Source: Fen-1245 sp963835535 (GTDB taxonomy: Bacteria > Gemmatimonadota > Gemmatimonadetes > Gemmatimonadales > JACORV01). Taken from it: a DNA stretch of 64,000 nucleotides. Of this stretch, positions 28,348-37,607 are shown piece by piece. The position numbers were made by a program, and so were the translations under genes. The notes under the pieces are model-generated. The model made no database searches and was not told the origin of the DNA. It saw nothing but the letters and a program-made list of their open reading frames with translations. The stretch is taken from NCBI GenBank assembly GCA_963835535.1, contig CAWIFL010000005.1:62001-126000 (forward strand). The letters run 5' to 3'. Numbering within the stretch: position 1 is the first letter of the stretch; every line of letters starts with the position of its first letter.

Positions 28348-29520
28348 GTGACGGCACCACAACAGCATCCGACGGCGGCGCCCAGCGTCTTCAACCTCCG
28401 CGCCCTGCTCGAGGAGATGATCGAGCGGGACGCCTCGGACCTCCACATCACCGCCGGTGCGCGCCCCCAGCTGCGGGTGGACGGCGACATCACCAGCAGC
28501 AAGATCGAGGCGGTCCTCAATCCCAAGGACACGCTGCAGCTCGCGTATTCGATCCTCACGGAGCAGCAGAAGAAGCGGTTCGAGACCGAGGACGAGCTGG
28601 ACTTCTCCTTCGGCATCCAGAACCTGGCGCGGTTCCGCGGCAATGCCTTCAAGCAGCGCGGCTGCGTCTCGCTGGTGATCCGGCAGATCCCCTTCCAGGT
28701 CAAGACCTTCGAGCAGCTCCAGCTGCCGCAGATCGTCGCCAAGCTGGCGGAGAAGCCGCGCGGGCTGGTGCTCGTGACGGGCCCGACCGGCTCGGGCAAG
28801 TCCACGACGCTCGCCGCGATGATCGACAAGATCAACCGCGAGTGGAAGGGCCACATCATCACGGTGGAGGACCCGATCGAGTTCATCCACCGCCACCAGC
28901 AGTGCATCGTCAACCAGCGCGAGGTGGGCACCGACACGAAGTCGTTCGCCAGCGCGCTCAAGTACGCCCTGCGCGAGGACCCCGACGTCGTGCTGATCGG
29001 CGAGATGCGCGACCTGGAGACGATCCAGGCCGGCCTCACCATCGCCGAGACCGGCCACCTCGCCTTCGCCACGCTGCACACGAACTCGGCGGCCGAGACG
29101 ATCAACCGCATCATCGACGTCTTCCCGTCGCACCAGCAGTCGCAGGTCCGCGCCCAGCTCGCGTTCGTGCTGGAGGGGATCGTCACCCAGACGCTGCTCC
29201 CCAGGGCCAAGGGGAAGGGCCGCGTGATGGCGTGCGAGATCCTGGTCTGCACCCCCGCCATCCGGGCGTTGATCCGCGACGACAAGGTGCACCAGATTCA
29301 GTCGTCCATGCAGGCCGGCAAGAAGCACGGCATGCAGACGCTGAACGACTCGCTCTACCAGCTGTACATGGCCCGCGAGGTCGTGCTGGACGAGTGCCTG
29401 CGCGTGTCGTCCGACCCGAACGACTTCCTCCGGATGATCGGCGAGCCGGTCCCCGGCGACGAGGACAACAAGGTGGCGCCGAAGGACCGGCCGCTCACCG
29501 GCGGGCTGAAGCCGCGCTGA
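28348..29520 (+). CDS. pilT: Twitching motility retraction ATPase PilT
   Basis: The 390-residue ATPase powers pilus retraction. Features: N-terminal PAS-like part with MIERDASDLHITAGARPQLR, Walker A GPTGSGKSTT (Lys151), the Asp box TVEDPIEFIH, Walker B LIGEMRDLETI and the His box TLHTNSAAETINRI. The AIRALIRDDKVHQIQSSMQ region matches the PilT AIRNLIRE retraction motif. There is no tetracysteine. The GTG start at 28348 lies four bases after pilB. About 25 extra C-terminal residues (GDEDNKVAPKDRPLTGGLKP) extend beyond the typical length. Confidence 0.97.
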   Translation: MTAPQQHPTAAPSVFNLRALLEEMIERDASDLHITAGARPQLRVDGDITSSKIEAVLNPKDTLQLAYSILTEQQKKRFETEDELDFSFGIQNLARFRGNAFKQRGCVSLVIRQIPFQVKTFEQLQLPQIVAKLAEKPRGLVLVTGPTGSGKSTTLAAMIDKINREWKGHIITVEDPIEFIHRHQQCIVNQREVGTDTKSFASALKYALREDPDVVLIGEMRDLETIQAGLTIAETGHLAFATLHTNSAAETINRIIDVFPSHQQSQVRAQLAFVLEGIVTQTLLPRAKGKGRVMACEILVCTPAIRALIRDDKVHQIQSSMQAGKKHGMQTLNDSLYQLYMAREVVLDECLRVSSDPNDFLRMIGEPVPGDEDNKVAPKDRPLTGGLKPR

Positions 29521-29543
29521 GCCAGCGCACAGGAGGGTAACGG

Positions 29544-30743
29544 ATGCCGGTTTTCAACTACACCGCCAGAACGCTGACCGGGGAGCTGCAATCGGGCTCG
29601 CTCGACCTGCCGAGCCACGACGACGTCGTCGCGCATCTGCGCAAGAACCGGATGATCGTGGTGAAGGTCCAGCAGGCGCCGAAGGAGATCAAGTTCTCGT
29701 TCGGCTCCGGGATCTCGACGCGCGACATCGTCATCTTCACCCGCCAGTTCGCAACGATGATCAACTCGGGCCTCCCTCTCGTGCAGGCCCTCGACATCCT
29801 CTCGGAGCAGACGGAGAACAAGGCCCTCAAGGACGTCACCAGGGCGATCGTGTACGACGTCGAGAGCGGCCACACGCTCGCCGACGCGCTGCGCAAGCAC
29901 CCCAAGGCGTTCACCGAGCTGTACGTGAACATGGTGGCCGCGGGTGAGGCCGGCGGTATCCTCGACACCATTCTGCTCCGCCTCGCGACCTTCATGGAGA
30001 AGAACGACGCCCTGGTGCGGAAGGTGAAGGGCGCGGCCATCTACCCGGCCGTCATCTTCTCGGTCGCCATCATCGCCGTGGTCGTGCTGCTGATCTTCGT
30101 GATCCCGGTCTTCCGGAGCATGTTCGCCGACGTGCACATGGAGCTGCCGCTCCCGACCCGGATCGTGATCGGCGCCAGCGACTTCCTGAAGGGCTTCTGG
30201 TGGCTGCTCTTCCTCGGCATCGGCGGCCTCGTCTTCGGCATCCGCCGCTACTACGCCACACCGGCCGGCCGCCTCAACCTCGACAGGGCGATGCTCGCCT
30301 TCCCCGTCCTGGGCGACGTGATCCGCAAGTCGGCCGTGTCCCGGTTCACCCGCACGCTGGGCACCCTGATCGCGTCGGGCGTCTCGATCCTCGACGGCCT
30401 GGAGATCACGGCCAAGACGGCCGGCAACCGCGTGATCCATGATGCGGTGATGGAATCGCGCTCTTCGATCGCCGGCGGCGAGACCATCGCGGCGCCCCTC
30501 CAGAAATCCAAGGTCTTCCCGCCCATGGTGATCTCGATGATCGCCGTCGGCGAGCAGACCGGCGGCCTGGACGAGATGCTCAGCAAGATCGCCGACTTCT
30601 ACGACGAGGAAGTGGACGCCGCCGTCGAGGCGCTCCTCTCCCTCATGGAGCCCGTGATGATCGTGCTCCTCGGCGTCGTGGTCGGCGGCATGATCGTCGC
30701 CATGTACCTGCCGATCTTCGGCATGATCGGGGCGGTACAATAG
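29544..30743 (+). CDS. pilC: Type IV pilus inner-membrane platform protein PilC
   Basis: The 399-residue GspF-family platform protein transmits ATPase rotation to the growing pilus. It has the N-terminal FNYTARTLTGELQSG domain, IFTRQFATMINSGLPLVQAL, and two GspF cytoplasmic domains (the second with FTRTLGTLIASGVSILDGLE). Three membrane helices are visible (about residues 170-192, 217-238 and 370-394). VGEQTGGLDEML is the usual conserved block. The ATG is preceded by AGGAGG. It is last of the pilB-pilT-pilC unit; the complex inverted repeat that follows may end the transcript. Confidence 0.95.
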   Translation: MPVFNYTARTLTGELQSGSLDLPSHDDVVAHLRKNRMIVVKVQQAPKEIKFSFGSGISTRDIVIFTRQFATMINSGLPLVQALDILSEQTENKALKDVTRAIVYDVESGHTLADALRKHPKAFTELYVNMVAAGEAGGILDTILLRLATFMEKNDALVRKVKGAAIYPAVIFSVAIIAVVVLLIFVIPVFRSMFADVHMELPLPTRIVIGASDFLKGFWWLLFLGIGGLVFGIRRYYATPAGRLNLDRAMLAFPVLGDVIRKSAVSRFTRTLGTLIASGVSILDGLEITAKTAGNRVIHDAVMESRSSIAGGETIAAPLQKSKVFPPMVISMIAVGEQTGGLDEMLSKIADFYDEEVDAAVEALLSLMEPVMIVLLGVVVGGMIVAMYLPIFGMIGAVQ

Positions 30744-30750
30744 CAGAACA

Positions 30751-30894
30751 CCAGTTGCGCAGACGGCGAAGTACTGAAGTGGCAGCCAGTTGCCAGTAGT
30801 CAGGGGCCAGACCAGTTGCCAGTTCGTGCAACTTGGCTGGCCCCTCTTGGCTTGCGTCTGGTAACCTCTTCCCCCTTCGCCGTCTGGCAACCGG
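30751..30894. repeat. 144-bp compound inverted repeat between pilC and pilS
   Basis: Outer arms of about 20 bp (30751-30771 and 30875-30894) are near-perfect complements, including an exact 12-bp match (CAGACGGCGAAG with CTTCGCCGTCTG). Inside is a second stem (30802-30810 with 30837-30845, AGGGGCCAG with CTGGCCCCT) extended by imperfect GTTGC/GCAAC pairing around a short loop. GCCAGTTGCCAG units recur within it. It looks like a REP- or MITE-type element or a two-tier terminator. No ORF, target duplication or T run is seen. Confidence 0.6.
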
Positions 30895-30902
30895 CCTCAC
30901 TC

Positions 30903-30915
30903 TTGCATAATGCAA
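30903..30915. promoter_or_regulatory. Dyad TTGCATAATGCAA before pilS
   Basis: This perfect 6-bp dyad with a one-base centre differs by one base from a site 91 bases upstream of the pilA1 sigma-54 promoter (50448-50460). It also overlaps a weak -24/-12-like pair (GG at 30893-30894, GC at 30905-30906, ten bases apart). It may be an activator site or part of a sigma-54 promoter for pilSR. Confidence 0.4.
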
Positions 30916-30938
30916 TACCAGGCCCGTAGCTTGGGTCC

Positions 30939-32612
30939 GTGACCTCCCCCATACCGGACGCCCGCCGGGCGCGCGCTGGCACGGTTCCGCCCGTGCACAC
31001 GCTGCTCAACTGGATCTACCTCGGCCGGATCACGGTGGCCTCGGCGGTCTTCCTGGCGGCGGCGCTCAGCTGGTGGGCGGCAGACCCGACCGCGCTTCTG
31101 GTGGCGTCACTGTCGGTGACGCTCACGTTGGTGGTGACCGCGGCGGCGTTCTGGTACACGCACGTCCGGTTGGTGGAGGCGGGACAGACCTTCCTGTACG
31201 GCCAGGCGATGTTCGACATCGCCCTGGTCACGGCGATCGCCCACATCACCGGCCCGTACTCCTACTTCGCGGCGCTGTACATCCTGGTGATCGCGATCTA
31301 CGCGGTCCTGATGCCGCTGGCCAACGGACTGCTGGTGGCGCTCCTGGCGGGCATCGTCTACACGGCGGACGTCGTCTTCGTCCAGAAGGCGGAGCAGCCG
31401 GCGGCGGCCCTCCTGCAGGTCGCCGTCTACTGGCTGGTGGCGACGGCCACGGGCTACCTGGCGAGCCGGGTGCGCGTGGTGCGGGACGCGCACGAGAACC
31501 TCGTGGCGGAGCTGCGCCGCGTGCGGCTCGAGGCGGCGGACATTCTCCGGCACATCGGCGCCGGCGTGCTCACGGTCGAGGCGGACGGCCGCCTGGTCTA
31601 CGCGAATCCGACGGCGGAGGTGCTGCTGGGGCTCAGCGCCGCGGAGCTGGAGGGACAGCCGGTGCTCGAGGAGATCGGCCGGGTGGCACCGGCGCTCCGT
31701 GAGGCGATCCGGCGGACGGCCGAGGAGGGGCGCCGGGTGGTGCGCTCGGTGGCGGAGGTGACGACGGGCGGCCGGTCCTTCCCGATGGGGTTCTCCACGA
31801 CGGCCGTGCACGCGGAGGAGGGCGCGGCGCCGTCGGTGACCGCCATCCTGCAGGACATCTCCGACGCGCGCCGTCTGGAGGAGCTGCGCCTCAGGACCGA
31901 GCGGCTCGAGGCGGTGGCCGAGATTTCCGCCTCGCTCGCGCACGAGATCAAGAACCCGCTCGCCTCGATCCGCAGCGCGGTCACCCAGCTCTCGCGCCGG
32001 GCGCCGTCCGGGGCCGACGAGCGCGTGCTGGCGGGGCTGATCGTGCGCGAGAGCGACCGGCTCTCCGCGCTGCTCACCGAGTTCCTCGATTTCTCCCGGG
32101 TGCGCGTGACCCGCTCGACCCGGCTCGATCTGGCCGAGGTGGCGGAGCGGGGCATCCAGCTGGCGCGCCAGCACCCGGACTGCACCGCGAACGCCAGGAT
32201 CGTGCTGGAGGCGGCGGATCGGCCGGTGCTGGTCGAGGGGGACGAGGACCTCCTGCATCGCGTCGTGTTCAACCTGGTCCTGAACGCGGTGCAGGCAGCG
32301 CCGGCCTCCGCCGACGTCCGCGTCCGCGTCGCGCCCGCCGCGGCGGACGACCTCCCGTCCGGCGTCGTGATGGAGTCGCCGCGGCTGCTCCGGGTGAGCG
32401 ACCGCGGGCCCGGCGTGTCGGCCGAGATCCTGCCCAAGCTCTTCGAGCCCTTCGTGACGGGCCGGCCCGGCGGCACCGGTCTCGGGCTCGCGATCGTGCA
32501 GCGCGCGGTCCAGGCGCACCGGGGACTCATCTTCTGCGACACCGCGCGCGGCCAGGGGACCACGTTCTCGGTGTTCCTGCCGGCGCGCTTCAGCGCCGAG
32601 GAGATCGCATGA
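30939..32612 (+). CDS. pilS: PilS-like sensor histidine kinase
   Basis: The 557-residue kinase has six membrane helices in its first 180 residues, the PilS topology used to sense pilin in the membrane. A PAS domain (about 200-310, IGAGVLTVEADGRLVYANPT) and a HisKA/HATPase pair follow. The phosphoaccepting His335 is in SLAHEIKNPLASIRSAV. ATP-site boxes are NLVLNAVQAA, VSDRGPGVS, LFEPFVTG and GGTGLGLAIVQR. The GTG start at 30939 follows the inverted-repeat region; the stop overlaps pilR as ATGA. It should phosphorylate PilR. The position just after pilBTC supports the name. Confidence 0.9.
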   Translation: MTSPIPDARRARAGTVPPVHTLLNWIYLGRITVASAVFLAAALSWWAADPTALLVASLSVTLTLVVTAAAFWYTHVRLVEAGQTFLYGQAMFDIALVTAIAHITGPYSYFAALYILVIAIYAVLMPLANGLLVALLAGIVYTADVVFVQKAEQPAAALLQVAVYWLVATATGYLASRVRVVRDAHENLVAELRRVRLEAADILRHIGAGVLTVEADGRLVYANPTAEVLLGLSAAELEGQPVLEEIGRVAPALREAIRRTAEEGRRVVRSVAEVTTGGRSFPMGFSTTAVHAEEGAAPSVTAILQDISDARRLEELRLRTERLEAVAEISASLAHEIKNPLASIRSAVTQLSRRAPSGADERVLAGLIVRESDRLSALLTEFLDFSRVRVTRSTRLDLAEVAERGIQLARQHPDCTANARIVLEAADRPVLVEGDEDLLHRVVFNLVLNAVQAAPASADVRVRVAPAAADDLPSGVVMESPRLLRVSDRGPGVSAEILPKLFEPFVTGRPGGTGLGLAIVQRAVQAHRGLIFCDTARGQGTTFSVFLPARFSAEEIA

Positions 32613-33979
32613 CCGACCGGCCGTCGCTGCTGATCGTGGACGACGAATCGGCGATCCTCGACAGCCTGCGCATCCTGTTCAAGAATGAGGGGTTCGAGGT
32701 GACGGTCGCCCGCGGCGGCCCCGCCGCCCTCGAGGCGCTGGGCCGCGCCGTCCCCGAGCTCGTGTTGACGGACGTGCGGATGCCCTCGGTGAACGGCCTG
32801 GAGATCCTCGCGGCCGCGCGCGAGCGCGATCCCGACCTGCCGGTGATCCTGATGACGGCGCAGGCGGAGCTGAAGACGGCGATCGAGGCGGTGAACCGGG
32901 GCGCCTTCCACTACATCCAGAAGCCGTTCGACAACGACGAGCTGATCGCGATCTGCCGCCGCGCGCTCGAGCACCGCCAGCTCAAGGCGGAGAACAAGGT
33001 GCTCAAGCAGGAGATCCAGCGGCGCGAGCGTTCGCAGGCCGTGAAGCCGATCGGCGCCTCGCAGGTCTTCCGCGACGTGCTGCGCATGGCGGAGACCGTG
33101 GCGCCGACGGACAGCATCGTGCTGATCCAGGGAGAGAGCGGCACCGGGAAGGAGGTCATCGCCCGGTACATCCACGGGCTGTCGGAGCGGCAGGCCGGCC
33201 CGTTCCTCTCCATCAACTGCGGCGCGCTCCCCGAGGGGCTGCTGGAGTCGGAGCTGTTCGGCCACGTGAAGGGGTCGTTCACCGGCGCGGTGCGCGACCG
33301 CGAGGGGCTGTTCGCGGCGGCGATCGGTGGCACCTTCTTCCTCGACGAGATCGGGGAGATGACGCCGGCGACACAGATCAAGCTGCTCCGCGTGCTGCAG
33401 GAGCGGGAGGTCACGCCGGTCGGCGGCACGCAGCCGGTCCAGGTGGACGTGCGGCTGATCGCCGCGACGAATCGCGACCTCGAAGACGACATGAAGGGTG
33501 GCCGGTTCCGGTCGGACCTCTACTACCGGCTGAACGTGATCGCGATCCATCTCCCGCCGCTCCGGGACCGGAAGGACGACATCCCTTTGCTGGGCGACGC
33601 GTTCCTGCGCCGCATGGCCGCGGACCGCGGCCAGACGCGGAAGACGGTCGGGAGCGACGCGCTGGCGGCCATCATGGCCTACGACTGGCCGGGGAACGTG
33701 CGCGAGCTGGAGAACGCGCTGGAGCGGGCCGCCACGCTGACCAAGGGCGAGGAGATCGCGGCGGCGGCGCTCCCCGCACGGGTGACGGAGCGCCGCGCCC
33801 CGTCGCTCGCGGCCGACCGGCCGTCGGCGAACCCGCCGCTGGACGTGGTGGAGCGCGCCTACATCACCTGGGTGCTCCAGAGCGTGGGCGGCAACAAGAC
33901 CCGCGCCGCCGAGGTGCTCGGCATCGATCCGTCCACGCTGTACCGGAAGCTGGCGCGGTACGACTCCGGGGCGTCCTGA
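32609..33979 (+). CDS. pilR: PilR-like sigma-54-dependent response regulator
   Basis: The 456-residue NtrC-family regulator has a receiver (Asp55 in LTDVRMPS, Lys in IQKPFDND), an AAA+ domain with Walker A GESGTGKE, the sigma-54 contact loop GSFTGA (222-227, Ser in place of the usual Ala), GGTFFLDEIGEM and YDWPGNVRELENALERA. A Fis-type HTH (GGNKTRAAEVLGIDPSTLYR) ends it. PilR activates pilA transcription from a sigma-54 promoter, and a strong one lies before pilA1 at 50551. The stop is 13 bases before the first glycan gene, so pilSR and the glycan genes are likely one operon. Confidence 0.92.
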   Translation: MTDRPSLLIVDDESAILDSLRILFKNEGFEVTVARGGPAALEALGRAVPELVLTDVRMPSVNGLEILAAARERDPDLPVILMTAQAELKTAIEAVNRGAFHYIQKPFDNDELIAICRRALEHRQLKAENKVLKQEIQRRERSQAVKPIGASQVFRDVLRMAETVAPTDSIVLIQGESGTGKEVIARYIHGLSERQAGPFLSINCGALPEGLLESELFGHVKGSFTGAVRDREGLFAAAIGGTFFLDEIGEMTPATQIKLLRVLQEREVTPVGGTQPVQVDVRLIAATNRDLEDDMKGGRFRSDLYYRLNVIAIHLPPLRDRKDDIPLLGDAFLRRMAADRGQTRKTVGSDALAAIMAYDWPGNVRELENALERAATLTKGEEIAAAALPARVTERRAPSLAADRPSANPPLDVVERAYITWVLQSVGGNKTRAAEVLGIDPSTLYRKLARYDSGAS

Positions 33980-33992
33980 CGCCCCGCCTCCG

Positions 33993-35555
33993 GTGAGCGG
34001 CCGCGCCGGATGGGCGGCGGCGGCGGGGCTCGCCGTAGCCGCCGTCGTCGCGTTGAATCTCACGCGGTCCCTGGTCGGGGTCTTCTACGACGACGGGGTC
34101 TACCTCGCGCTGGCGAAGAGCCTCGCCGAGGGGCACGGCTACCGCCTGCTCTACCTGCCGGGCGCGCCGGGCGCGGTCCACTATCCGTTCCTCTATCCCG
34201 CGTTCCTGGCCGCGCTGTGGCGGCTGGCGCCGGCGTTCCCCGCGAACGTGGCGCTCTTCAAGGCTGCGAACGCCGTGCTCCTCGGTCTCTTCGCGGCGCT
34301 GCTCGTGCTCTATCTCCGCTCACGCGCCGCGCAGCCGGCCTGGCGGATCGCGCTCTTCGTGGTGGCCGTCGCGACCGCTCTGCCGCTGGTGACCGTGGCG
34401 ACGGTGCTGTTCGCCGAGCCGCTGTTCCTGGTTTTCGCCGTGGCGGCCTGCTGGGCGGCGGATGCCGCGCGCGCGGCGCCGACACGCCGCTCCGCCTGGG
34501 CCCTCGCGGCTGCGGCGGGGTGTCTGGCCGGCGCGGCGGCACTCACCCGGTCGGTGGGGATCGCCGTGATCGCGGGCGTCGTCGCCGCGCTCCTGCTCGC
34601 GCGCCGCCCGCGCGCCGCGCTGATCGCGGGCGTGTGCGCCGCGGCGTGTCTGGCGCCGTGGCTCGCCTTCGCGGCGCGGCACCACGGCGACGCGGACCCC
34701 ATCCTCGCGGCGAACTACGGTACGTACACCGACCTCCTCGCACAGGCGGGCTGGTGGCTCTCGCCCGCGAGCCTCGGGGACCTCCTGAGCCCGCTCGGCG
34801 CCGTCGCCCTCGCGCCCTTCCACGGCTGGCTCCGGTGGTACCTCGGCGTGCCGGCGCTCCTCGTGCTGGTCATGGGCTTCGCGCCGCTGGTGCGCGGCTG
34901 GAGCGCGCTGGGCTGGTCGCTGCTCGGCTACCTCGTCATCGTCTTCGCCTGGCCGTACGGCCCCGATCGGTTCCTCTGGGCCGTCTGGCCGTTCCTGGCG
35001 CTCGCGTTCGCGGCCGGCCTGGCGCGCATCTGGACGGGGCTCGCGGCGATGCGGCAGCCGTACGCCCGGATCGGCCGGTGGTGCGTGGCCGCCGTCGCGG
35101 CGGCCGTCGCCCTCGGCTACGGGTTCTACCAGGTGCGGGGCTACGCGCGCGGAGACGCGATGGCGCTGCAGCGGGGGATCTCGGCGACGATGGAGGAGGT
35201 CGTGCCCTGGATCAGGGACGCGACGCCGCGTGACGCAGTGGTCGCTGGAGAGGACGAGGCGCTGCTCTGGCTGTACGCCGGCCGGCGCGCGGTGCCCAAC
35301 TACGTCTGGCGCTACCGCGGCCGCGGCGAGGAGACCCTGGGCCCCGATTCCCTGCGCGCCTGGTTCGACCGCGCCGGCGTGACCCGGGTGGTGCTGACGG
35401 GGCCGCGCTCGGACGCGGCTCCCACGCTGAACGAGCTGCTGGCGCGGACGCCCGGGTACCTGCGCTTGGTGCGGGTCTGGCCGGGCTCGGTCCTGGCGTT
35501 CGCCGTCGAGCGCGGCTCCGGCGGACCGGAGCGTGCGGGAGGGAAGATGCCGTGA
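33993..35555 (+). CDS. GT-C-type membrane glycosyltransferase (ArnT/PMT-like)
   Basis: The 520-residue protein has about ten to eleven membrane helices followed by a roughly 100-residue periplasmic tail. The first periplasmic loop has the acidic motif VFYDDGVYLALAKSLAEGHG, typical of GT-C enzymes that take sugars from polyprenyl-phosphate donors, and YPFLYPAFLAALWRLAP resembles the ArnT/PMT second conserved block. Acceptor and sugar cannot be told. It starts with GTG 13 bases after pilR and overlaps the next gene by GTGA. The adjacent DPM-like synthase could supply its lipid-linked sugar. Confidence 0.75.
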   Translation: MSGRAGWAAAAGLAVAAVVALNLTRSLVGVFYDDGVYLALAKSLAEGHGYRLLYLPGAPGAVHYPFLYPAFLAALWRLAPAFPANVALFKAANAVLLGLFAALLVLYLRSRAAQPAWRIALFVVAVATALPLVTVATVLFAEPLFLVFAVAACWAADAARAAPTRRSAWALAAAAGCLAGAAALTRSVGIAVIAGVVAALLLARRPRAALIAGVCAAACLAPWLAFAARHHGDADPILAANYGTYTDLLAQAGWWLSPASLGDLLSPLGAVALAPFHGWLRWYLGVPALLVLVMGFAPLVRGWSALGWSLLGYLVIVFAWPYGPDRFLWAVWPFLALAFAAGLARIWTGLAAMRQPYARIGRWCVAAVAAAVALGYGFYQVRGYARGDAMALQRGISATMEEVVPWIRDATPRDAVVAGEDEALLWLYAGRRAVPNYVWRYRGRGEETLGPDSLRAWFDRAGVTRVVLTGPRSDAAPTLNELLARTPGYLRLVRVWPGSVLAFAVERGSGGPERAGGKMP

Positions 35556-36697
35556 GCGACGTGCGGCCGGATGTCTCGGTGATCATGCCCTGCCTGAACG
35601 AGGCGGCCACGGTCGCGACCTGCGTCCGGAAGGCCCGGGCCGCGCTGGCGGCCGCGGGCCTCGAGGGCGAGGTAGTCGTGGCCGACAACGGCTCGGCGGA
35701 CGGCTCGCCCTCGCTGGCGGCCGCGGCGGGCGCGCGCGTGATCAACGCTCCGGTCCGCGGCTACGGCGCGGCGTATCTGGCGGGGCTCGACGCCGCGCGG
35801 GGCACGTATCTCGTGCTGGGCGACGCGGACGACACCTACGACTTCGGCACCGTGCCCGAGTTCGTGGCGGCGCTGAAGGCGGGGAACGACGTCGTCCTGG
35901 GCTCGCGGTTCCGCGGGCGCATCCTGCCGGGCGCGATGCCGTGGCTCCACCGCTACGTCGGGAACCCCGTCCTGTCGGGCATCCTGAGTCTCTTCTTCGG
36001 CGCGCGCATCTCGGACGCGCACTGCGGTCTCCGGGCGATGACGCGGGCGGCGAGCGATCGGATGCGGCTCAAGTCCACCGGGATGGAGTTCGCGTCGGAG
36101 ATGGTGGCGGTGGCGCTGCGCCACGGACTCCGGGTCGCGGAGATCCCGATCATCTACTATCCGCGCGGCGGCACCTCCAAGCTCCGCAGCTTCCGCGACG
36201 GCTGGCGGCACCTGCGCTTCATGCTGCTGCTCTCGCCCACGCCCCTGTTCCTGATCCCGGGCGTGCTGGCGGTGCTCCTGGGGTTCTTCGGGCTCTTCGC
36301 GCTGCTCCCCGGGCCGATCCACGCGGGGGCGTTCACCTTCGACTACCACTTCATGTTCGTGGCCAGCGCGCTGGCCATTCTCGGCGTGCAGCTGGTGTTC
36401 CTCGGCCTCGCGGCGAAGACCTACGCGCGCGCCGCGCTCCCCGAGCGGCGCGACCCCTGGGTGGACTTCCTCGACCGGCGCTTCACGCTGGAGCGCGGGC
36501 TCCTGGTGGGACTGGCCCTCGCCGCGGCGGGGCTCGGGATCAACGCGTGGATCCTCTGGATCTGGCTCGCGGCGGGGCGCGGCCAGCTGTTCGCCGTGCA
36601 GCCGGCGCTGCTGGGCCTCAGCCTGATCGTGGTGGGCGCCCAGATCGTCTTCGGTTCGTTCTTCATCAGCGTGCTCAGGGACGACGGCCGCCGATGA
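35552..36697 (+). CDS. GT2 glycosyltransferase with C-terminal membrane helices (DPM1-like)
   Basis: The 381-residue protein has a GT-A domain (VSVIMPCLNEAATVATCV, VVADNGSADGS, RGYGAAYLAG) with the metal-binding GDADDTYDF, close to dolichol- or undecaprenyl-phosphate sugar synthases. CGLRAMTRAASDRM and the STGMEFASEM block match the DPM1-like group. Four hydrophobic helices (about residues 230-380) anchor it in the membrane. It probably transfers a sugar from a nucleotide donor to polyprenyl phosphate for a GT-C enzyme such as its neighbour. Starts and stops overlap both adjacent genes by four bases. Confidence 0.85.
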   Translation: MSDVRPDVSVIMPCLNEAATVATCVRKARAALAAAGLEGEVVVADNGSADGSPSLAAAAGARVINAPVRGYGAAYLAGLDAARGTYLVLGDADDTYDFGTVPEFVAALKAGNDVVLGSRFRGRILPGAMPWLHRYVGNPVLSGILSLFFGARISDAHCGLRAMTRAASDRMRLKSTGMEFASEMVAVALRHGLRVAEIPIIYYPRGGTSKLRSFRDGWRHLRFMLLLSPTPLFLIPGVLAVLLGFFGLFALLPGPIHAGAFTFDYHFMFVASALAILGVQLVFLGLAAKTYARAALPERRDPWVDFLDRRFTLERGLLVGLALAAAGLGINAWILWIWLAAGRGQLFAVQPALLGLSLIVVGAQIVFGSFFISVLRDDGRR

Positions 36698-37599
36698 CGC
36701 TGAGCGTTTCGGCGATCGTTCCGACGCTGAACGGCGCGCGCACCCTGCCCGCGCTGCTGGCCGCGCTCGAGCGGCGGAGGGGACTGGAGCTGGCCGAGAT
36801 CGTCGCCGTCGACTCCGGGTCGCGGGACGGCACGCGCGCGCTGCTGGCGGAGGCCGGCGCGAAGGTGCTCGATCTCGCGGGGGCCCCGTTCGGGCACGGC
36901 AGCGCGCGCAATCGCGCCGCCGGGGCGTCGCGCGGGGAGGCGCTCCTCTTTCTCACGCAGGACGTCGAGCCGATCGGTGACGGCTGGCTGGCCGCGCTCC
37001 TGGGGCCGCTGGCGGAGGTGCGGGTCGCCGGCGTCTTCGGCCGCCAGGTGCCGCGCGACGCGTCGCCGGAGGAGACCTTCCTCGCCAGGATCAACTACGC
37101 GGGGCGACCGCGCCGACTCGCGGCGGCGGACATCGCCGCGTTCGGCCCGGGGACGATCCTCTTCTCGAACGCGTTCGGCCTCGTGCGGCGGTCGGTGTGG
37201 GAGCGCCTGCCGTTTCCCGAGATCGTGATGAGCGAGGACCAGGCGTGGGCGATGGCCGCGCTGAAGGCGGGGCACGAGATCGCGTACGAGCCGCGGGCCG
37301 AGGCGTATCACGGCCATCGCTTCTCTCTCGTGCGCGCGTTCCGCCGCAACTTCGACAGCGGGTCGTCGCTCCAGACGCTGGCGCTGGCCCGCGGGGCGTG
37401 GCGGTCGGGGCCGCGCCACCTCGCGCGGGAGCTGCGCTGGGTGGCGTCGCAGCACGGAGTGCCGGCCGCCCTGCACGCGCTCGCGTACGAAGCGGTGCGG
37501 ATGGGTGGCTTCCTGGCGGGCCGCGCGGAGAGGGTGCTGCCGCGCGGTCTGGCGCGGCTCCTGGGCGAGGCGCCGCGGTCCGGATCGGTGCGGCGTTGA
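36694..37599 (+). CDS. GT2 family glycosyltransferase (rhamnosyltransferase-like)
   Basis: The 301-residue soluble GT-A enzyme begins LSVSAIVPTLNGARTLPALL and shows VAVDSGSRDGT, HGSARNRAA and LFLTQDVEPIGDGWL, the last aligning with the TQDA-type acidic motif of rhamnosyltransferases. MSEDQAWAM and YHGHRFSLVRAFRRNFD near the C-terminus are also family-like. It likely adds one sugar to a lipid-linked glycan on the cytoplasmic face. The ATG overlaps the previous stop. Confidence 0.85.
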   Translation: MTLSVSAIVPTLNGARTLPALLAALERRRGLELAEIVAVDSGSRDGTRALLAEAGAKVLDLAGAPFGHGSARNRAAGASRGEALLFLTQDVEPIGDGWLAALLGPLAEVRVAGVFGRQVPRDASPEETFLARINYAGRPRRLAAADIAAFGPGTILFSNAFGLVRRSVWERLPFPEIVMSEDQAWAMAALKAGHEIAYEPRAEAYHGHRFSLVRAFRRNFDSGSSLQTLALARGAWRSGPRHLARELRWVASQHGVPAALHALAYEAVRMGGFLAGRAERVLPRGLARLLGEAPRSGSVRR

Positions 37600-37607
37600 G
37601 CGCGTCC

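Noticed and set aside
26556..29285. Long minus-strand frames opposite pilB and pilT, with similar cases opposite pilR, the glycan genes and pilM-O
   Set aside because: They are complements of well-conserved genes and show no domain or initiation signal.
30751..30894. An insertion sequence or CRISPR-like repeat
   Set aside because: There is no transposase frame, no target duplication and no regular spacer pattern.
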